NCBI RefSeq assembly: GCF_036346855.1
Contig: NZ_CP107841.1
Location: 6,390,001-6,454,000 of the forward strand
Source: Streptomyces europaeiscabiei
GTDB lineage: Bacteria > Actinomycetota > Actinomycetes > Streptomycetales > Streptomycetaceae
Direction: 5' to 3'
Length of the DNA: 64,000 bases
A model generated the notes under the pieces. It was not told the DNA's origin. It saw nothing but the letters and a program-made list of their open reading frames with translations, and did no database searches. A program made the position numbers and the translations under genes. Positions 61,549-64,000 of the stretch are shown here, in pieces; within the stretch, counting starts at the first letter, position 1; each line of letters starts with the position of its first letter.

Positions 61549-62616
61549 ATGTGTGTGACGGGTGAAGGGAACGAGTGCGGGAACGACAACGGGGGCGCGG
61601 GCAGACGGCGACGCCGGCTGAAGACGGCCGGGTTCACGCTCGCCTGCGTCCTCGTACTCGGTGTGAGCGGGGCGGGCTGGGCGTTCTGGCGGCTGAACAG
61701 CAACATCAAGAGCGTCGACATCAACAGCGCGCTCGGCGACAACCGCCCCGCGAAGATCCAGTCGGCGGCGTCACCCGAGGCGTCGGCCACCGCCGAGGCC
61801 CTGCCGAGCGGCGCGCTGAACATCCTCGTCCTCGGCTCCGACTCCCGCAGCGGCAAGGAGAACGCCGAACTGGGCGGAGGCGACGAGGATTCGGGCGCCC
61901 GCTCCGACACCGCGATGGTCGTCCACATCGACGAGGGCCGCACCGAGGCGACGGTCGTCAGCATTCCCCGCGACACCCTGGTCACCCGCCCGTCCTGCCC
62001 CCTGGAGTCGGGCGGTTCGACGGCGGTGGCGTACAACGTGATGTTCAACAGCGCGTACGCGGTCGGCGGACCGATCTGCGCGGTCAAGACCGTCGAGTCG
62101 ATGACGAACGTCCGTATGGACCACTACGTCGAGATCGACTTCGCCGGCTTCGCGAAGCTCGTCGACGCGCTCGGCGGTGTCACGGTCACGACGGACGAGG
62201 ACATCGACGACGAGGACAGTCACCTGAAGCTGCAGGCCGGCACGCACCATCTGGACGGCGAGCAGGCCCTCGCCCTGGCCCGCACGCGTCACGGCATCGG
62301 CGACGGCAGCGACCTCGGCCGCATCGGCCTCCAGCAGAAGCTGGTGAAGGCCCTGCTGGACCAGATCTCCTCGACCGACCTCCTCGCCGAGCCCACCCGG
62401 CTCTACGAGGTCGCCGACGCGATCACCGGCAGCCTGACGACGGACACCGGCCTGGACTCACTGACCGAACTGATCAGGCTGGGCGAGAGCCTGAAGGGCC
62501 TGTCCTCGGACACCACGAGGACCGTGATGATGCCGGTGGTCACGGCCCCCTACGACAGCAACCGGGTGGTGGCGGACGAGTCTGAGGCTAGCGAGCTGTG
62601 GGAGTCGCTGAAGTAG
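61549..62616 (+). CDS. LytR-CpsA-Psr (LCP) cell-wall ligase
   Basis: LCP proteins attach teichoic-acid-like or other glycopolymers to peptidoglycan. The 355-residue protein has one N-terminal membrane helix (TAGFTLACVLVLGVSGAGWA). The LCP domain follows, with the conserved arginines and aspartates in VLGSDSRSG, RSDTAMVVHID, SIPRDTLV, and DHYVEIDFAGFAKLVDALGG. The later GEQALALARTR, DLGRIGLQQ is also typical. It begins about 70 bp after the xylanase; no shared promoter was recognised. Confidence 0.92.
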   Translation: MCVTGEGNECGNDNGGAGRRRRRLKTAGFTLACVLVLGVSGAGWAFWRLNSNIKSVDINSALGDNRPAKIQSAASPEASATAEALPSGALNILVLGSDSRSGKENAELGGGDEDSGARSDTAMVVHIDEGRTEATVVSIPRDTLVTRPSCPLESGGSTAVAYNVMFNSAYAVGGPICAVKTVESMTNVRMDHYVEIDFAGFAKLVDALGGVTVTTDEDIDDEDSHLKLQAGTHHLDGEQALALARTRHGIGDGSDLGRIGLQQKLVKALLDQISSTDLLAEPTRLYEVADAITGSLTTDTGLDSLTELIRLGESLKGLSSDTTRTVMMPVVTAPYDSNRVVADESEASELWESLK

Positions 62617-62650
62617 CGGCGGAAAATACTCCCGAGGAATCCGGCGGCCG

Positions 62651-62677
62651 TGTCGATCCGGGGTGCGGCCGTTCGAC
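62651..62677 (+). promoter_or_regulatory. ECF42-type promoter before the DGPF gene
   Basis: TGTCGA (62651-62656) and CGAC (62674-62677) are 17 bp apart. This matches the -35/-10 pattern reported for ECF42 sigma factors in Streptomyces (TGTCGA and CGA/TC). The ECF42 gene itself lies downstream. Confidence 0.65.
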
Positions 62678-62731
62678 GCATGGGTGAGAGTCGGGGAGAA
62701 GCCCCGGCCGCCGATGCACTTTGGAGTGACC

Positions 62732-63088
62732 ATGCCGCGCTATCTCTCGATGATCCAGATCGACGAGAAGACCGCCCCCGCCGAGGGCCCGAGCCCCGAG
62801 CTGATGCAGCGGATGGGGGATCTGCTGGAGGAGATCACCAAGGCGGGGGTCATGCTGGACACCGCCGGGCTGACGCCGACCGCGCAGGGGAAGAGGGTGC
62901 GCTGGGAGAGCGGACAACTGTCGGTCACCGACGGGCCGTTCACCGAGACCAAGGAGGTCGTCGGCGGCTATGCGCTGATGCAGTGCAAGGACATGGCCGA
63001 GGCCGTCGAGTGGGCCAAGCGGTTCCTGAAGGTGCACGAGGACTTCTGGACGGTCACCTGCGAGGTGCGGGAGATCCAGGAGGGCTGA
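62732..63088 (+). CDS. DGPF/YCII-family protein, ECF42 target type
   Basis: This 118-residue DGPF protein has the diagnostic VTDGPFTETKEVVGGYALMQ and a YCII-like fold (YLSMIQIDE at the start). DGPF genes are the usual neighbours and targets of ECF42 sigma factors; their biochemical role is not known. The ATG at 62732 follows GGAGTGA. The stop is 43 bp before the sigma gene. Confidence 0.9.
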   Translation: MPRYLSMIQIDEKTAPAEGPSPELMQRMGDLLEEITKAGVMLDTAGLTPTAQGKRVRWESGQLSVTDGPFTETKEVVGGYALMQCKDMAEAVEWAKRFLKVHEDFWTVTCEVREIQEG

Positions 63089-63131
63089 GCCTGCTTGGCG
63101 TGGCTGCCCGCCGGGTGTCTGATGGTGGGCT

Positions 63132-64000
63132 GTGACCCCACAGCCCACCCCCGTCGGCCGCACCCCCGTCGGCCCCGCCCCCGACCCCGGCACGGCCATC
63201 GAAACCGTCTTCCGCATGGAGTCGCCCCGGCTCATCGCCGCCGTCGCGCGCATCGTGCGGGACGTCGGGATCGCGGAGGAACTGGCTCAGGACGCGCTGG
63301 TCGCGGCACTGGAGCAGTGGCCGAGGGACGGGGTGCCGGACAACCCGGGGGCCTGGCTGACGGCCACGGCCAAGCACCGGGCGATCGACCTCGTGCGCCG
63401 CCGGGAGCGGTACGCGCGCAAGCTCGCCGAGGTGGGCCGGGACCTGGAGGCGGCCGGGCCGTATCTCGACCGGCCGTCCGACCCGGACGACATCGACGAC
63501 GACCTGCTCCGCCTCGTCTTCACGGCCTGCCACCCCGTGCTCTCCGCCGAGGCCCGCATCGCCCTCACCCTCCGCCTCCTCGGCGGCCTGACCACGCCCG
63601 AGATCGCCCGCGCCTTCCTGGCCCCCGAGGCGACGATCGCCCAGCGCGTCGTCCGCGCCAAGCGCACGCTGGCGACGAAGAACGTCGCTTTCGAGGTGCC
63701 GTACGGCCCCGACCGCGAGGCCCGCCTCGACTCCGTGCTCGAGGTCATCTACCTGATCTTCAACGAGGGGTACGCGGCCACCGCCGGCGACGACCTGCTG
63801 CGTCCCGCCCTGTGCGAGGACGCCCTCCGGCTGGCGCGCGTACTGGCCCAGTTGATGCCCGAGGAACCCGAAGTGCACGGCCTGGTGGCCCTGCTGGAGC
63901 TCCAGGAGTCACGGGCCGCCACCCGTACGGGCCCGACCGGCGAACCGGTCCTGCTGAAGGACCAGGACCGCCGCCGCTGGAACCGCCTCCTGGTCGCCCG
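63132..64000 (+). CDS. ECF42-group RNA polymerase sigma factor, 3' partial
   Basis: The 289 visible codons run off the window edge with no stop. A proline-rich N-terminus is followed by the sigma-70 region 2 (IETVFRMESPRLIAAVARIV, then EELAQDALVAALEQW and GAWLTATAKHRAIDLVRR). Region 4 follows (LLGGLTTPEIARAFLAPEA, then IAQRVVRAKRTL). A long C-terminal extension starts around residue 185 (LEVIYLIFNEGYAATAGDDL) and is the hallmark of ECF42 proteins. The GTG at 63132 is the first in-frame start after the DGPF gene; no clear ribosome site is present. Confidence 0.88.
   Translation, partial: MTPQPTPVGRTPVGPAPDPGTAIETVFRMESPRLIAAVARIVRDVGIAEELAQDALVAALEQWPRDGVPDNPGAWLTATAKHRAIDLVRRRERYARKLAEVGRDLEAAGPYLDRPSDPDDIDDDLLRLVFTACHPVLSAEARIALTLRLLGGLTTPEIARAFLAPEATIAQRVVRAKRTLATKNVAFEVPYGPDREARLDSVLEVIYLIFNEGYAATAGDDLLRPALCEDALRLARVLAQLMPEEPEVHGLVALLELQESRAATRTGPTGEPVLLKDQDRRRWNRLLVA

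Overview
The window is a chromosomal segment of a high-GC, spore-forming-type actinobacterium, almost certainly a Streptomyces. The evidence is the S10-spc-alpha ribosomal order, frequent GTG starts, WhiJ-type regulatory genes (DUF397, DUF5753), an ECF42 sigma factor next to a DGPF protein, and Streptomyces-style dispersed intergenic repeats. No tRNA, rRNA, CRISPR array or complete insertion sequence was seen.

Layout. (1) 1-3977: a GH115 alpha-glucuronidase (5' end cut by the window) and a secreted GH10 xylanase. (2) 3990-9396: an accessory stretch with a Uma2-type protein, a winged-helix DNA-binding protein, a collapsed WhiJ-type locus (half an ATP-binding protein, a regulator remnant, an intact DUF397 gene), a GHKL-ATPase fused to a PD-(D/E)XK nuclease, and a secreted protein. 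(3) 9406-13989: a two-gene RNA-repair operon, an RNA ligase/kinase and a four-domain protein (MJ1316 domain, EEP, 2H phosphoesterase, nucleotidyltransferase). (4) 14091-15210: a YoaK/DUF1275 membrane protein behind an odd chain of mini-ORFs, and a small membrane protein. (5) 15207-33502: rpsJ to truA, comprising the S10 and spc operons, secY-adk, map, infA-rpmJ-rpsM-rpsK, rpoA-rplQ and truA. (6) 33531-39930: two exported proteins, rplM-rpsI, glmM, a DUF389 membrane protein and coaA. (7) 40122-52501: nnrD/nnrE, acpS, glmS, alr, an alpha/beta hydrolase, and the t6A cluster tsaE, tsaB, rimI, tsaD with small neighbours. (8) 52714-61480: a xylo-oligosaccharide-type locus with a divergent LacI regulator, a binding protein, two permeases, a GH3 glycosidase and a secreted GH10-CBM2 xylanase. 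(9) 61549-64000: an LCP cell-wall ligase, then a DGPF protein and an ECF42 sigma factor (3' end cut).

How the genes work together. The core supplies ribosomal proteins, SecY, RNA polymerase alpha, and amino-sugar, CoA and D-alanine precursors. Xylan genes lie at both ends: secreted enzymes cut xylan, the ABC transporter imports the products and the cytoplasmic GH3 enzyme finishes them. A shared CGAA-N3-TTCG site in front of both the transporter operon and the CBM2 xylanase points to one LacI-type repressor.

The most interesting accessory pieces are the GHKL/PD-(D/E)XK protein (a probable defence nuclease), the RNA-repair operon, the collapsed WhiJ-type locus, the chained mini-ORFs before the YoaK gene, and two minisatellites that begin at the 3' ends of genes, one carrying a 61-bp copy of tsaB. 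All names come from reading the sequence; no database search was possible.
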